The translations under genes were made by a program, and so were the position numbers. Positions 11,158 to 22,198 of a DNA stretch of 64,000 bases are shown one piece after another. Under the pieces are notes generated by a model. The model was not told where the DNA came from and did not search any database. It worked only from the letters and a program-made list of their open reading frames with translations. This DNA comes from Proteles cristata cristata (taxonomy: Eukaryota; Chordata; Mammalia; Carnivora; Hyaenidae), in contig JAESUZ010005528.1 in NCBI GenBank assembly GCA_017311185.1, forward strand, positions 124,001 to 188,000, written 5' to 3'. Each line of letters starts with the position of its first letter. Position 1 is the first letter of the stretch.

Positions 11158-13140
11158 CTTTACATTTTAAACACCTCAAAAGAGATTTGATTAATTAGAC
11201 TATAGACTAAACTTGATGTTAAAACTTACCCCAAACTATGATAGCGTAAATATCACAGAGGTTTAATTTTCTCTCACGTAATTGCCCTGAGATAAACGGT
11301 CTAAGCTGGTAGGATGGCTGTGCCCCACACACGGACATTCACATCCCAGGTTTCTTCCATCTCATGGCTTTGCCTTCCCCTGGGCAGGTGTCCTTACCTG
11401 TTTGGTCTGTACCCGCTCCCGTGGCATTCCAGCCGGCAAGGAAGGGGAGAAATAGCAGGTGGGAGGTGGGGACTTACTCTTTAAGGAAGTGATGTAGAAT
11501 GCAGGCACAGCACTTCTGATCATATTGTGCCACTGAGAGCATGGTCCATAGCAGCCACACCTAGCTGCAAAGGACGCTGGGAAACGTGGCCTCTCTCTGG
11601 GTAGCCATGGGTTCAGCTAATTAATAATCTACTGTGGATTTTTAAAAAGGATTATCAATTAGGTGAGAGGCTGGAGTTAACAGTTTCCCACAGAGTTTAT
11701 AAAGGAGTTGAAAATATTTCTTGGTCTGTTTTCACCGAGTGTGTGAATAATGATGCCTGATGCCACACAATACTTTGGAGAGTTAAAATCGTTTTCCTCA
11801 TACATTATTTCACTTAATTCTTTAACCTTAGCCTTCTTTGAACTAGACATTGTCGTTGGAAGTAGACAGTATCTTCATACACGAGAAGAGTAAGTAAGGC
11901 TCCAAAAGATGATGAGTTCACCCAAAGGCATACGTCCACAGAGGACACAGCCAAGACTTTAGCCCAGGCTCAGAGCTCTGGTGTTTCCCATCCTAGCAAT
12001 CTTTCTTAACACCTAATCCTCCAAAGGTTTTCCCATTCTTTGGCATTTGCCGAATGGAATGTCCCATGGTAGCAGAGGCCTGACACATTAGCGTGCAGAG
12101 TAAGTACCTAAGGACCTTGATTAAAATACAGATTACTTTCCCAGAACCTGAGATATATTCCTTAGGTAGCCCTAGGTGTGAAGCTCTAGAATTGCAATGC
12201 TCTGGGAATCATTGCGGTGAGCTTGCATTTTATCATTGCATTTGCTTGAACACACAGAGGAGATATTTCATATTTCTCTCTGCTTTTTCCCTTGCTTGTC
12301 CTCCTGTGCTTATACGCATTACCTTAACTTTTGGAACTATTGCTTCTGAAAAATCTTTGCTAATCTCTTTTGAAGCATCTCTAACTCAAAATGAAAAAGC
12401 AAACAATGACAAAATGTCAAAAATGAACTTTGGAAGCCACCATGGTATCCTTTCACACAGAAGTTTTCAAAGCCCTTGGTTAAGGTAGCTCTTCAGAAAG
12501 TGGCTTTATACCCTGCAGTTTGAAAGGAGAGAGAACATTATTTTTTCATCAAAAATACCGATATTGTATTCATATTGTGTGTGTATGTACAGGTATAGGT
12601 AAGGTACATATATACATATCATTGTTTCCCAACAGAAATTTCAGAGATTTCTACTTGGCTTTATGTTACCCTCAATTCCCATTAAATCACATTGGGCTTT
12701 TTTATTTGCCTTTTTCTCTGTCAGACACCAGAATGAATTTAAACTCCCAATCCCTCTCCAATGGCCTCTCTGATGTATTTGCTACTTTTACATTCCCTTT
12801 CCCTGTAGAATCTGATGGAAATTCCTTTTGAGCCTTTAGCTTTCCCTCAGAGTCAAAAACTTTTGTGTTGCTAATAGAACTCAGCTTCATTAGCATTTCA
12901 AATCCTGAGATGCTCTTAGAGATCTGTGTGTTAGATCTGAGGGGCTCCCCAGCCACAACCTGATTTATCAAACTTGTTTAACTAAAATCTCCAGTGGCCT
13001 GTGCCTTTGACCTTATTTCTGCCAGCACATCTCATCAGGAAATCCTTTTCAAGGAGTCTAGAGAAAGACATGCATAGTCTGAGAAGCTTTACTTTTTTGT
13101 CCCTCTCTCTCTATATTGCCTGTTGAAAAGCCATACTTTT
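11158..13140. other. No gene recognised; mainly unique sequence
   Basis: A piece near 12100-12235 weakly resembles MER5. The 131-codon frame at 12093-12488 has no domain and overlaps that relic. Confidence 0.45.
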
Positions 13141-13147
13141 AGTTGTT

Positions 13148-13312
13148 AGATCATGGGTAGATTGTGAATAGATAGATGTACGGGCAAATAGATGAGTGGA
13201 TAACTAGAAAGGCAGATGGATTGTTAGATGGGTAAATGGATGGATGGGTGGATAGGTGAAGTACATGAATGAATAAGAGGTTAGGATGGATGGATGGATG
13301 GATGGATGGTTG
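13148..13312. repeat. Imperfect (GATG/ATGG)n tetranucleotide repeat
   Basis: Interrupted GATA/GATG/ATGG units with a cleaner core GATGGATGGATGGATGGATG near 13287-13308. Likely polymorphic. Confidence 0.85.
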
Positions 13313-13764
13313 GAAAGATAGTTAATATGCAAGTCTTCCATCTTGTACAGTCCTTACCATGTAATTAACTATAACTGGCCTTAGTGTTCTTGAGGCTGAA
13401 TACCATTTCTGCAGAAAACCGCAAGTCATTATCGTGTCCTGCATCCCACAGGAGAGAGAAGGGTGGGGCTTGTAGAACAATTCATTGCCATTCTGACTCA
13501 GTGTCTGATTTGTAAAATAAACCATTCTCTTAAACAAATATATAAAAAAGCTTCAGTGCAATGCTCTTCAACCAGTCACACACAGCAAAATCTCTTGGGG
13601 AATGTGCCCTAATTACATAAGCCTGGACCCCAGCCCCTGAAATGTGCAATTTGGTTGAAACTTAACTGCCCTGATAGAATAGTCTCTGTGCCTGGTAGCA
13701 GTAGGTATTTGAGCTCTGGGTTCCTGACTTAATTTTCTTCTTACAGACATTCCACTAACACTTT
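13313..13764. other. No gene recognised
   Basis: 13560-13690 has weak MER5-like wording (AGCAAAATCTCTTGGGGAAT, CCTGGACCCCAGCCCCTGA). Otherwise unique. Confidence 0.4.
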
Positions 13765-13990
13765 TTAAGAACTTATTATATCTCAGGCAGTGTTGTAAGT
13801 GCTTTTTACTTGTATTACCTCATTTAATCTTTACTACAACCTTTTTAATATGTTTACCATGAATATCTCTATTTTATAGGTGAGGAAATTAAGGCATGTA
13901 GGTGTTAGGTAACTCGCCCAGGGTCACACAGCTTAATACAGTCAGTGTCCAGACTCCATGGCTCCACTCAACATGCACCACTCTGACGCC
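13765..13990 (-). mobile_element. MIR element, antisense
   Basis: Reverse MIR core: AGGCAGTGTTGTAAGTGC, TTTTATAGGTGAGGAAATTA and GGGTCACACAGCTTAA are all close to consensus. Confidence 0.8.
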
Positions 13991-14029
13991 TAAACTGACC
14001 TTTCAGGGTACTGTGGCCCAATAAAATGT

Positions 14030-14195
14030 TCTGTGATGGTGAAAATGTTCTATATCTGTGCTGTCCCATGAACATGGGAGCCACTTGCCACATGAAGCTT
14101 CTGAGCCCTTGAAATGTGGCTAGTGTGACTAAGTAACTAAGTTTGTAGTTTTACTGAGTTTTAATTAATTTAAACAGCACAGTTTAAGAGCCAAC
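14030..14195 (+). mobile_element. Old hAT-like nonautonomous DNA transposon
   Basis: AATGTTCTATATCTGTGCTG, GGAGCCACTTGCCACATG and CTTGAAATGTGGCTAGTGTG are typical of a mammalian MER element. A relative lies at 32925-33126. Exact family not assigned. Confidence 0.65.
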
Positions 14196-14765
14196 TAATG
14201 GCCTCTCTTCATACATATGATTTCAAAAAAAAATGAAGTGCTGAACTAGGTGTTAAGGTAGGCATTTCGGTTATAGACATTCTCCTTTATTAATAATGTT
14301 AACGTGAAATAATTACAAGGCACTCTTAGAAACCTTTGTGCTTCTTTCCGTCATTGAAAAAAGTCTCGCCGTTCTGCTAAGCCCTCTGCCAAGTAGGTGG
14401 CACATCTCCTCTTAGCTCATGGGAAGATGTATCGAGATGAGACAGAAAAAAATAATTTAGGCACAGCACTACAGGGACATCATGGGCAAGTTTTAGAGTG
14501 GTGGTGCCATTGGTGTTTATTCTCAGGAGTCACTGTTATGTTTTCCATCCCCTCAGTACTGCCATCATAAAGGGGAAAAGAAGTTGATGGAAATAATGGA
14601 CTTTAAAGCAGGGTCTGGTGGTGGAGGAAAGATAGTACAGGGACATCCGGGCTCATGGGAAGGGGAGATGCCATCCTGCACTCCCTTCTTAAGGAAGTGA
14701 AGAGAGAGAAGTAGGAAAGTGGAAAATGATGAACCAAGAGAGAAGAGGGAATGAAGTGATATAAT
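14196..14765. other. No gene or clear repeat recognised
   Basis: Unique AT-rich to mixed sequence with a purine-rich stretch at 14690-14760. Confidence 0.45.
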
Positions 14766-14780
14766 AAAAGGGCCATATCA

Positions 14781-15002
14781 GGGGCGCCTGGGTGGCTTAG
14801 TCGGTTAATCGTCCGACTTTCACTTAGGTCATGATCTCGCGGTTCGTGGGTTCGAGCCCCGTGTCGGGCTCTGTGCTGACTGCCAGCTCAGAGCCTGGAG
14901 CCTGTTTCGGTCTGTGTCTCCCTCTCTCTCTGACCCTCCCCTGCTCATGCTGTCTCTTTCTCTCTCTCCTAGAAATAAATTTTTTAAAAAAACATTAAAA
15001 AA
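14781..15002 (+). mobile_element. Young felid SINE with 15-bp TSD
   Basis: Full-length with perfect flanking copies AAAAGGGCCATATCA at 14766-14780 and 15003-15017. Confidence 0.96.
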
Positions 15003-15112
15003 AAAAGGGCCATATCATTCTTCATGTGGTATACAAGTTGAAACTGGGTAAAGGTTTAAAGGAGAAGGGCAATTAAAGTATTAATAAAACACAAAAGTAT
15101 AGAGCTGAGGGT

Positions 15113-15324
15113 TTCTTTTTTAACATTTATTCATTTTCGAGCCCGAGAGAGAGACAAAGCATGAGTGGGGGAGGGACAGGGAGAGAGGGAGACACAGAAT
15201 TGGAAGCAGGCTCTAGGCTTGAGCTGATAGCACAGAGCCCAATGCGGGACTTCAACCCACTAACCTTGAGATCATGACCTAAGCCAATGTCTGATGGTCA
15301 ACCGAATGAGCCACCAGATACCCC
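15113..15324 (-). mobile_element. Felid SINE
   Basis: Reverse SINE from TTTTTTAACATTTATTCATT to GAGCCACCAGATACCCC. More diverged than its neighbour at 14781, with which it forms a tail-to-tail pair. Confidence 0.92.
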
Positions 15325-15404
15325 AAGCTAAGTTTTAAGGAGATAGACACAAGGCAAGATACAATTTGGTGAAATTGTTAAAAAGAAAAAATGGTTTAGA
15401 ACAG

Positions 15405-15505
15405 AGGTAGACAACTATAGACCATGAGACAACCCCAGTCCACTGCTGGTTTTTGTAAATAAAGTTTTATTGAACACACCCATGCCCGTTTACACATATA
15501 TATGT
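15405..15505 (-). mobile_element. Old DNA-transposon-like fragment
   Basis: TTTGTAAATAAAGTTTTATTG followed by CCCATGCCCGTTTACACAT is the reverse of the element at 10200. Confidence 0.55.
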
Positions 15506-15579
15506 AACAAAAGGGGAACGTATATTAGCACAACAATTTGGAGTACAATTTTGTGTAGTCATCACATTTTAACGTGCAC

Positions 15580-15900
15580 ATCATCTTTGACTTGACCCTA
15601 CAGCTACTAGAATTTTATCCAGCACATGTTTTGTGACTCATGCCCACAGGACTTCTTAAACACTGAAAAATTGGAAACAGGATAAATGTCCAGTAGGTGA
15701 GCGCTGGCTAAATGAGTTACAGTGCATTAATGTAAAGAGATTCTATTCAGGTTTGGGGTTTTATTCTTTAGTGGGAGTTCTACGTGCACTGTTTATTATG
15801 ACGGGATCTCAAGAAATACTGCCAAATAGAAAAATGTTACAAAACGGTATATATTATGTGTGTAAAAGCAGCAGACAGCCCCCACAAAAGATATACAGAT
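15580..15900 (+). mobile_element. Old L1-type fragment, sense
   Basis: TGAAAAATTGGAAACAGGAT, ATAAATGTCCAGTAGGTGAG and AAATGAGTTACAGTGCATTA recall the 3' end of old L1M/HAL1 elements. Confidence 0.5.
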
Positions 15901-15964
15901 CCGCTGCCCAGCAACTTTTCATTTTATACCTTCTAGACCAGACTATGAGTTTTTATGATGTATA

Positions 15965-16372
15965 TTACTTTCAAAGTTTTTATTTTAATTCCAGTGTAGT
16001 TGACATACAGCATTGTATTGCTTTCATACATACAATATAGTGATTCAACTATTCTGTATATTACTCAGTGCTCGTCATAGTAAGTGTACCCTTAATCCCT
16101 TTCACCTATTTCATCCACCCCACCCCCCACCCACCTCTCCTCTGGTAGCCATCTGTTTGTTCTCTCTAGTTAAGAGTCTGGTTTTTTGCTTTGTCTCTCT
16201 TTTTTTTCTTTATTCCTTTGTTCATTTGGTTTGTTTCTTTCTTAAATTCCACATATGAGTGGAGTCATATGGTATTTGTCTTTCTCTGAGTGCCTTATTG
16301 CATGTAGCATCTCTATCAAATCTACACCCTATAGATCCATTCATGTTGTTGCAGAATGTATTACTTAAAAAA
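15965..16372 (-). mobile_element. Carnivore L1 3'UTR, antisense
   Basis: The TTGACATACAGCATTGTATT, GATTCAACTATTCTGTATAT and TCTTAAATTCCACATATGAG stretches are the reverse of a carnivore L1 3' end, similar to 7105 onward. Confidence 0.7.
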
Positions 16373-16404
16373 AAAAAAAGTCTAAATTAGAAAAGTGGAA
16401 AAAT

Positions 16405-16618
16405 AGGGGTACCTGAGTGGCTCAGTTGGTTAAACATCTGACTTCTGCTCAGGTCATGATCTCACAGTTTGTGGGTTCAAGCCCTGCATCCGGCTCTGTG
16501 CTGTAGTGCAGAGCCTGCTTCGGATCCTCTATCTCCCTCTGCCCCTCCCCTGCTCTCACACCCTCCCTCTCTCAAAAACAAACATTAAAAAAAAATAGGA
16601 AATTTTTTTTTTAAAAAA
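16405..16618 (+). mobile_element. Felid SINE
   Basis: Head GGGGTACCTGAGTGGCTCAG through to an A-rich and T-rich tail. Short copies TGGAAAAAT at 16396-16404 and 16619-16627. Confidence 0.92.
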
Positions 16619-16627
16619 TGGAAAAAT

Positions 16628-18140
16628 GAACAAGAGAGGAAAACCAAAGATAGGTCTTTCCCAAACTGAGGTATTCAGTACTGAGACATTTAGGAAGGCA
16701 AGCATTTAAGTTTCAAGTTGAGATCGACAGAAACTGTGGGACTTGAAGAGATGTCTTTATGAGTCTTGCATGGCAAGGCAGAGAAGCGCTAAAGAAACAA
16801 ATCAAGAGTGGAAAGACAGAAGTGTGCCCCTTGTCCTGGGTAATGGTGTTTTTAAGTACCCAGGTGGGAAGACTTCATTGAGGAAACTGGAAAAAAACAG
16901 AAACTGGAGAGAAAGGAACCAAACGAAAGAAGGACGCCGTGGCCAACACTCAAGATGGAGAAACATTTTTGAGGAAGAACAGATGTTCCTTGGGGTTCTG
17001 AGAAGACCCTGTCTGTAACAGATGCGTTGAGCAAGTTCATGTTTGCGACGTGCCTTGACGTCTTCTGGTAGAAGATTCATGGCCATCGGCAGTCCTGGTA
17101 CATTAGCAGGTGTTCAGATGGGAGGGCCAGAAGCAGTTTCCATGTGTCGATTAGTGTCACCACTTCTCCCAGCCACCGACACAGCAGGCAGCTCTGCCTG
17201 GTGGCGCGCAAGTCCCGGGAACAGCGTCAGTGCTTGCCTGGTGCTGGCGACACATCCCTGCCTTGGCTTCCTGACCGAGACACACACATGGCTCAGTGCC
17301 CACCATCTATTTTTCTGGCAAAACTGTGGCAAGAGGAGTTGATGGGAGATTCATGGTTAAAATAAATAAATAACATAAAGCAAGCAAACCAAAAAAAAAA
17401 AAAAAACCATGGAGGAGACAGGTGTGTCTTTTAAAATTCTCCGTGTCTTCCTCCCTCCACCCCACCCCCACGTCTGCCTGCACTTTGCATGACTTTGTGC
17501 CTCGGGTGGATATGTCTGTGCCTGCGAGAATCTTTTTATTTAGACATCACAAGGCATTTGACCAGTTTTGAACACGGCCGGCTTCAATCCTGGTACACAG
17601 AGACGCCGGCTCTGTCTTCACAAGGCTCTCCAGTTCAAACATGTTTGCAGAGCGTGATTCATGGTGTTTCTTTCTGGATTGTCCAGTGGGTAATTGCTGT
17701 ACGAAAACCAGAGAAACAGATGTAGACCCTGAACCTTGGCTATAAATTTTTGTTTTATGATTATGGGTTTCAAATGTGCTGTGTCACACTGACAAATATA
17801 CAGTTACTCTGAAACAAAATGGATTTTGGTCTCAAAACTTGTTTTTTTGGTTGTGGTTGGAAATACTTTTATTAGAGTTTCTTTTGTCATTGATCAAACA
17901 CAAAATAGAGGAGATGGCATGTATCAGAATGTTATTTTATGCCGTACCAAGAGAATATCTGGGGAAGGTTTCTTCTGTTTGTTTAATGCTTAAAATAGGC
18001 ATCCATTATTTAAATCTCATTATGAACAAATTAGGCCATTTTTTACCTTCTGCCTATTCATTAGTCTTTATGGTACGCGGATATGTATTTAAAGAAGTGT
18101 GGCTCATTTGTAAACTTTTCCTAAATAGTACTTAAGAGAA
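16628..18140. other. No gene recognised
   Basis: Unique sequence. Several overlapping frames at 16743-17365 of 60-99 codons occur on both strands with no domain. A-run at 17391-17406. Confidence 0.45.
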
Positions 18141-18143
18141 AGA

Positions 18144-18332
18144 GGGACACCTGGATGGCTCAGTCGGCTAAGCCTCTGAGTTGGGCTCAGGTCATGATCC
18201 CCATGGTGGGCTCCGTGCTGACAGCTCAGAGCCTGGAGCCGCCTTCAGATTCTGTGTCTCCCTCTCTCTGCCCCTCCCCTGCTCACACTCTGTCTCTCTC
18301 AAAAATAAGTAGACATTAAAAAAAATTTTTAA
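18144..18332 (+). mobile_element. Felid SINE
   Basis: Head GGGACACCTGGATGGCTCAG, core lacking part of the GGTTCG box, tail AAAATAAGTAGACATT. Flanks TTAAGAGAAA and TTAAAGAGAAA. Confidence 0.92.
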
Positions 18333-18334
18333 AG

Positions 18335-19694
18335 AGAAATAATTTAGAGGAAGACAGGTTTTCAAGAAATATGAGAATTAGATTCCGTGATGAAGAAATG
18401 ATAAGAAACATGTAGCTAAATTTGGGGGCTGCTTTGTAAATTAAAACTTGGATAAAATAATAGCTCTAATAGTTACAATCAGCATAATTAATTCATGATG
18501 AGAAATGATGAATAGACTAGTAAGTGCTGTTGCACTATGAGAAACACATAATATTCTATTCACACGGATTGAAATAAAAGAGCAGTATTCAAAAGCCCAA
18601 GTTTATTCCTCTACAGTGAAGAGAACCCCAAGGTGATTATAAGTTTAGAATTTCCTGATGCCAAGAAAGAACACACCAGATCTTCTAGCGCCGTCCCTCC
18701 CCACCCACCCCTGCGCACTTTGTTACTCTTTCTTGTGCCACGACAGAGAATTGAGGGTAGAAATGTGGGAACAGTCACTTCCCTCCCTAGGTGAGGCTGA
18801 AATGAGACCCAGCAGAATTGGGCGGACACCTTCCCCATCTTCACCTTGCGATCAGTGCACCCTGCCCTTTGGAAGGATGATCGAAGAAGGGGTGCTGTGG
18901 CCTCCCTGGGTGAAAGATACCCAAGAAGCTGGCAGTGGGGACCATGCTTCTTTCTTAATTCTTCCCAATATCCTTTAAATGTAGCTGCTTCCTTCTCTCC
19001 CCTCGAATACCTTTTCATCCACCTGCATTCTCACCTGTGGGTCCACGTGTGAGTTTCCGAGGAACCCTTCGGGACCTGAACTCAGCATTTGGAGCTGTAA
19101 GCCCAGGCACACAGAGATGGGCACATCTTGCGGTGCTGCTTGCATTTTACAACCATCTTAATGGCAGCGTGTTAAATGTTTTGTGCATTTCTCTGTATTC
19201 CTTGCTTAAGGTGTGTGTTTCCTTTGTAGTTAAAGGGTTTCTTATAAACCTCTGTTATCAAATAACGGACAACTGAAAAAGAGAGAGAGAGAATTAACAA
19301 ACACAGTTTCAGCAGAATCTCACCCCTCTGTCGTCCCGGACTTCTCAACAGCGAGGGCTGAGCTTGCTGGGCTGAAAATTGTTTTAATGTACCTTTCATA
19401 AAAGGGTCTTTGACTCAGCAAGTGTGTGCGACGCATACTTTTCATGTTATACCATGAGTACCACTTAGCAACTCCTGGAGACAGAGAAGCTTTCAGCATG
19501 AGGCATGGTGTCCCCCACCCCCCACCCCCAGGCTTCTAAAAGGCCCAGATGCCAATGCACATTCCAGCACTGTCCACAGAAAGGAGACCTGAGAAGCACT
19601 CTTCCCTGCAGGGGGCCAGGAAACCTTCCCTCCTGCCCACCCACTTACCTGCCCTGTTTGGAGAATTACAAGTAAATATCGGAGAGGTAGTGGA
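18335..19694. other. No gene recognised
   Basis: Unique sequence. Frames at 18611-19018 (-) and 18658-18978 (+) overlap on opposite strands and show no domain. Confidence 0.45.
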
Positions 19695-19710
19695 GGAGGC
19701 AGGGTGTTTT

Positions 19711-19926
19711 TTTTTTTAATGTTTTTATTTATTTCTAGGAGAGAGAGAGAGACCGCGCGACCAGGGGAGGGTCAGAGAGAGAGGGAGTCACAGACTGAAA
19801 CAGGTTCCAGGCTCTGAGCTGGCAGCCAGCACAGAGCCCGACGCGGGGCTCGAACCCACGAACCGCGAGATCATGACCCAAGCGAAAGTCGGACGCTTAA
19901 CCGACTAAGCCACCCAGGTGCCCCAA
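19711..19926 (-). mobile_element. Young felid SINE with 16-bp TSD
   Basis: Reverse SINE ending AGCCACCCAGGTGCCCC. Copies GGAGGCAGGGTGTTTT at 19695-19710 and 19927-19942. Last SINE before the P2 promoter. Confidence 0.96.
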
Positions 19927-20389
19927 GGAGGCAGGGTGTTTTAATTCCTCCCCAGTTTGCTCTTTCGGATATACATTGTAGCCTTTTAAACAAGTTGTGC
20001 AAAATGGCTGCAATGTGGATTGACTCTGCCTCTGAAAGCTCTTTGCCTGGGTTTACTTGTAAATACTACATGTGTCCTTCTCTGTCTTCTAAGACTGGCT
20101 AAAAAGCTTCTCCTCCCTTGCAGTTGGGTCAGTATGGCCAGGATAAAAAAAAAGGATCTCTTCCTCTTCAAAATATTCTAATAAATAACCAAGATTGAGC
20201 AGAGGGCTAGGATTGGGGAAAACTGGCCCTTGGAAATATAAAACCTTCACGTGTAACCAGTTTTCAAGATATGTGTTTAATTATGTGGTGGTTGGGTGTG
20301 CGTGTGCGTATGTGCATGAGATGACGGAGGTCACCAACATGCTATTTGGGGTGCAAGGCTGTGGGAAGAGCAAAGTAATCACCCTGGAG

Positions 20390-20515
20390 TAGGATTCCAG
20401 GGAGCTAGGTTCTAGACATGGCTCTGAGTTTTGTGGCCTCTGATAGGTCTCCGTCTCTCATCTTGGGCTTCCATTTCCCCAGGTGAAAAATAAAAGGATA
20501 AAATCCCAGTTAGCA
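20390..20515 (+). mobile_element. MIR element, sense
   Basis: GGCTCTGAGTTTTGTGGCCT followed by CTTCCATTTCCCCAGGTGAA fits a decayed MIR. Confidence 0.55.
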
Positions 20516-20564
20516 TCTGTTTCAGGATACGGTGTCACACAATACTTTTTGGGGGGTGGCGGCA

Positions 20565-20700
20565 GAGTGGTGGCTCACAGCAACCCACTGAAGTGGGTGG
20601 TCCTCTAGCCCCATTTTACAGATGAGAAAACTGAGGCTCACAGAGCTCAAATACTTGTCTCAGATCACACAGCTGGTTAAAAGGTAGAACTGGAAGTGAC
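20565..20700 (-). mobile_element. MIR element, antisense
   Basis: CCCATTTTACAGATGAGAAA, ACTGAGGCTCACAGAG and CACACAGCTGGTTAAAAGG match the MIR core in reverse. Confidence 0.8.
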
Positions 20701-21096
20701 ATCAATCTCACTTGGAGTCCCACACCCACTCTTGACCTCTGTGTTTTCTCAGATCAGGACCTGAAATCCTGTACACACGTGTGATTCCATGTGTGTTTGG
20801 GGCAGGAGTAACTAGTTCTGGACTGCTGCATATAGACTGGAGAGAATTTTTTTTTTTTTTAAGTAGATGAATCCAGAAAGCTAGATTATTACTGCAGGGC
20901 AAATGCAATCCCTCCAGCCAGGGCTTTGCAAGAGGGCTAAAGACGGGTTAAAAAAAAAAAAAAATCAAATCACATGGAAAGTTTCTCAACCCCAGGCTTC
21001 CCCGAGGAGTAGCTCTCCTCTCTGCTCGACAGTTTAGGGCTTGCATGTGCTTTTTCGGGAGTGGAAAAATACATAAGTTACAAGGAATTTAACAGA

Positions 21097-21372
21097 CGGG
21101 GCGGGCGCACGGAGGAATGCAAAGGGTGGGCTGGGGGGCGCGGGGGCGGGCAGGGGGCGAGCCGGGCGAGGGGGACCCGCGCTTCCACGCTAAGCCGCTG
21201 CGACTGAAACGGCGGCGGGGAGGGGGAGCGAAGTCGGCGCTCCACGTGAGCCCGCAGCGCTGCCCCGGCTCCTCCCCTGCCCGTTTTAAAAGCACTTCTT
21301 GCATTGTTGTTCAGGTGAGAAATGGGAAAGCGAGCGGCGGCTCGCGCGCTCGCCCGCTGCCTGCCTCTCTGG
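21097..21372. promoter_or_regulatory. CpG-rich segment upstream of P2
   Basis: This stretch is strongly G+C-rich with many CpGs and several GGGGCGGG-type Sp1 boxes (near 21098 and 21142-21150). It ends in CGAGCGGCGGCTCGCGCGCTCGC near 21330-21352. It is set in AT-rich flanks and lies 100-400 bp upstream of the betaRARE. RARB P2 methylation is well known in cancers; whether this block counts as a formal CpG island needs a base count. Confidence 0.75.
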
Positions 21373-21432
21373 CTGTCTGCTTTTGCAGGGCTGCTGGGAG
21401 TTTTTAAGCTCTGTGAGAATCCTGGGAGTTGG

Positions 21433-21440
21433 TGATGTCA
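21433..21440 (+). promoter_or_regulatory. CRE-like site of the RARB P2 promoter
   Basis: TGATGTCA, one base from the consensus CRE, lies 38 bp upstream of the betaRARE. With +1 at 21532 it falls at -99 to -92, where a CRE-related motif is known in mammalian RARB2. It is expected to bind CREB/ATF factors. Binding is inferred from motif and position only. Confidence 0.8.
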
Positions 21441-21448
21441 GACTCGTT

Positions 21449-21464
21449 GGGTCATTTGAAGGTT
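21449..21464 (+). promoter_or_regulatory. Auxiliary nuclear-receptor half-site pair upstream of betaRARE
   Basis: GGGTCA at 21449-21454 is followed after TTTG by AAGGTT at 21459-21464, a degenerate direct repeat with a 4-bp gap. It lies between the CRE-like site and the betaRARE. It could act as an accessory RAR/RXR or orphan-receptor site. The second half-site is poor. Confidence 0.4.
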
Positions 21465-21478
21465 AGCAGCCCGGGAAG

Positions 21479-21495
21479 GGTTCACCGAAAGTTCA
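21479..21495 (+). promoter_or_regulatory. betaRARE, DR5 retinoic acid response element
   Basis: GGTTCACCGAAAGTTCA consists of half-sites GGTTCA and AGTTCA separated by CCGAA, the classic DR5 element of the RARB2 promoter. RAR/RXR heterodimers bind it, so RARB2 is induced by retinoic acid and by its own product. It is a perfect match to the mammalian element as I know it and lies just upstream of the TATA-like box. Confidence 0.97.
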
Positions 21496-21499
21496 CTCG

Positions 21500-21508
21500 C
21501 ATATATTA
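21500..21508 (+). promoter_or_regulatory. TATA-like box of RARB P2
   Basis: CATATATTA lies 4 bp after the betaRARE and 24-32 bp before the inferred start site. Position and sequence fit the P2 core promoter. Confidence 0.8.
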
Positions 21509-21610
21509 GGCAATTCAATCTTTCATTCTGTGTGACACAAGTAGTAGGAAGTGAGCTGTTCGGAGGCAGGAGGGTCTATTCTTTGCCAAAGGGGGGACCA
21601 GAATTCCCCC

Positions 21611-21625
21611 ATGCGAGCTGTTTGA
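21611..21625 (+). promoter_or_regulatory. uORF 1 in the RARB2 leader
   Basis: ATG CGA GCT GTT TGA: four codons and a stop, 390 nt before the main ATG. It is the first ATG after the inferred cap site and could reduce ribosome flow to the main start. Confidence 0.7.
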
Positions 21626-21633
21626 GGACTGGG

Positions 21634-21687
21634 ATGCCGAGGACGCGAGCGAGCCGGGCAGGGCTTGTCTGGGCACCGTCGGGGTAG
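21634..21687 (+). promoter_or_regulatory. uORF 2 in the RARB2 leader
   Basis: 17 codons and a TAG, starting 9 nt after uORF 1 ends. Arg-rich and CpG-rich. No known product; a translational control role is inferred from studies of the RARB2 leader. Confidence 0.65.
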
Positions 21688-21797
21688 GATCCGGACCGCA
21701 TTCGGAAGGCTTTTTGCAGGCATTTGCTCGGAAGGAGAACTTGGGATCTTTCTGGGAACCCCCCGCCCCGGCTGGATTGGCCGAGCAAGCCTGGAAA

Positions 21798-21860
21798 ATG
21801 GTAAATGATCATTTGGATCAATTACAGGCTTTTAGCTGGCTTGTCTGTCATAATTCATGA
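21798..21860 (+). promoter_or_regulatory. uORF 3 in the RARB2 leader
   Basis: 20 codons and a TGA. The start is in the context AAAATGG, with G at +4. It overlaps uORF 4 in another frame. Confidence 0.65.
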
Positions 21861-21960
21861 TTCGGGGCTGGGAAAAAGACCGACAGCCTACGTGCCAAAA
21901 AAGGGGCAGAGTTTGATGGAGTTGGGTGGACTTTTCTATGCCATTTGCCTCCACACCTAG
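21805..21960 (+). promoter_or_regulatory. uORF 4 in the RARB2 leader (longest)
   Basis: 51 codons and a TAG that ends 40 nt before the main ATG. It has a second in-frame ATG at 21916. Its length and open frame across most of the distal leader make it the strongest candidate for a regulatory upstream peptide. Confidence 0.7.
21857..21916 (+). promoter_or_regulatory. uORF 5 in the RARB2 leader
   Basis: 19 codons and a TGA, wholly inside uORF 4 in a different frame; its start overlaps the end of uORF 3. Confidence 0.6.
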
Positions 21961-21967
21961 AGGATAA
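21938..21967 (+). promoter_or_regulatory. uORF 6 in the RARB2 leader
   Basis: Nine codons and a TAA, ending 33 nt before the main ATG and overlapping the end of uORF 4. Being so close, it could only allow limited reinitiation at 22001. Confidence 0.6.

Positions 21968-22198
<231 letters not shown>

Noticed and set aside
12093..12488. 131-codon open frame
   Set aside because: Overlaps a possible MER5-like relic, with no domain or splice context.
13148..13312. Possible CRISPR-like regular array
   Set aside because: It is an imperfect tetranucleotide microsatellite in a mammalian genome, without spacer structure.
1..21400. Search for the RARB isoform-1 (P1) first coding exon
   Set aside because: No frame with the Pro/His-rich isoform-1 N-terminus was seen, so P1 is presumed outside the window.
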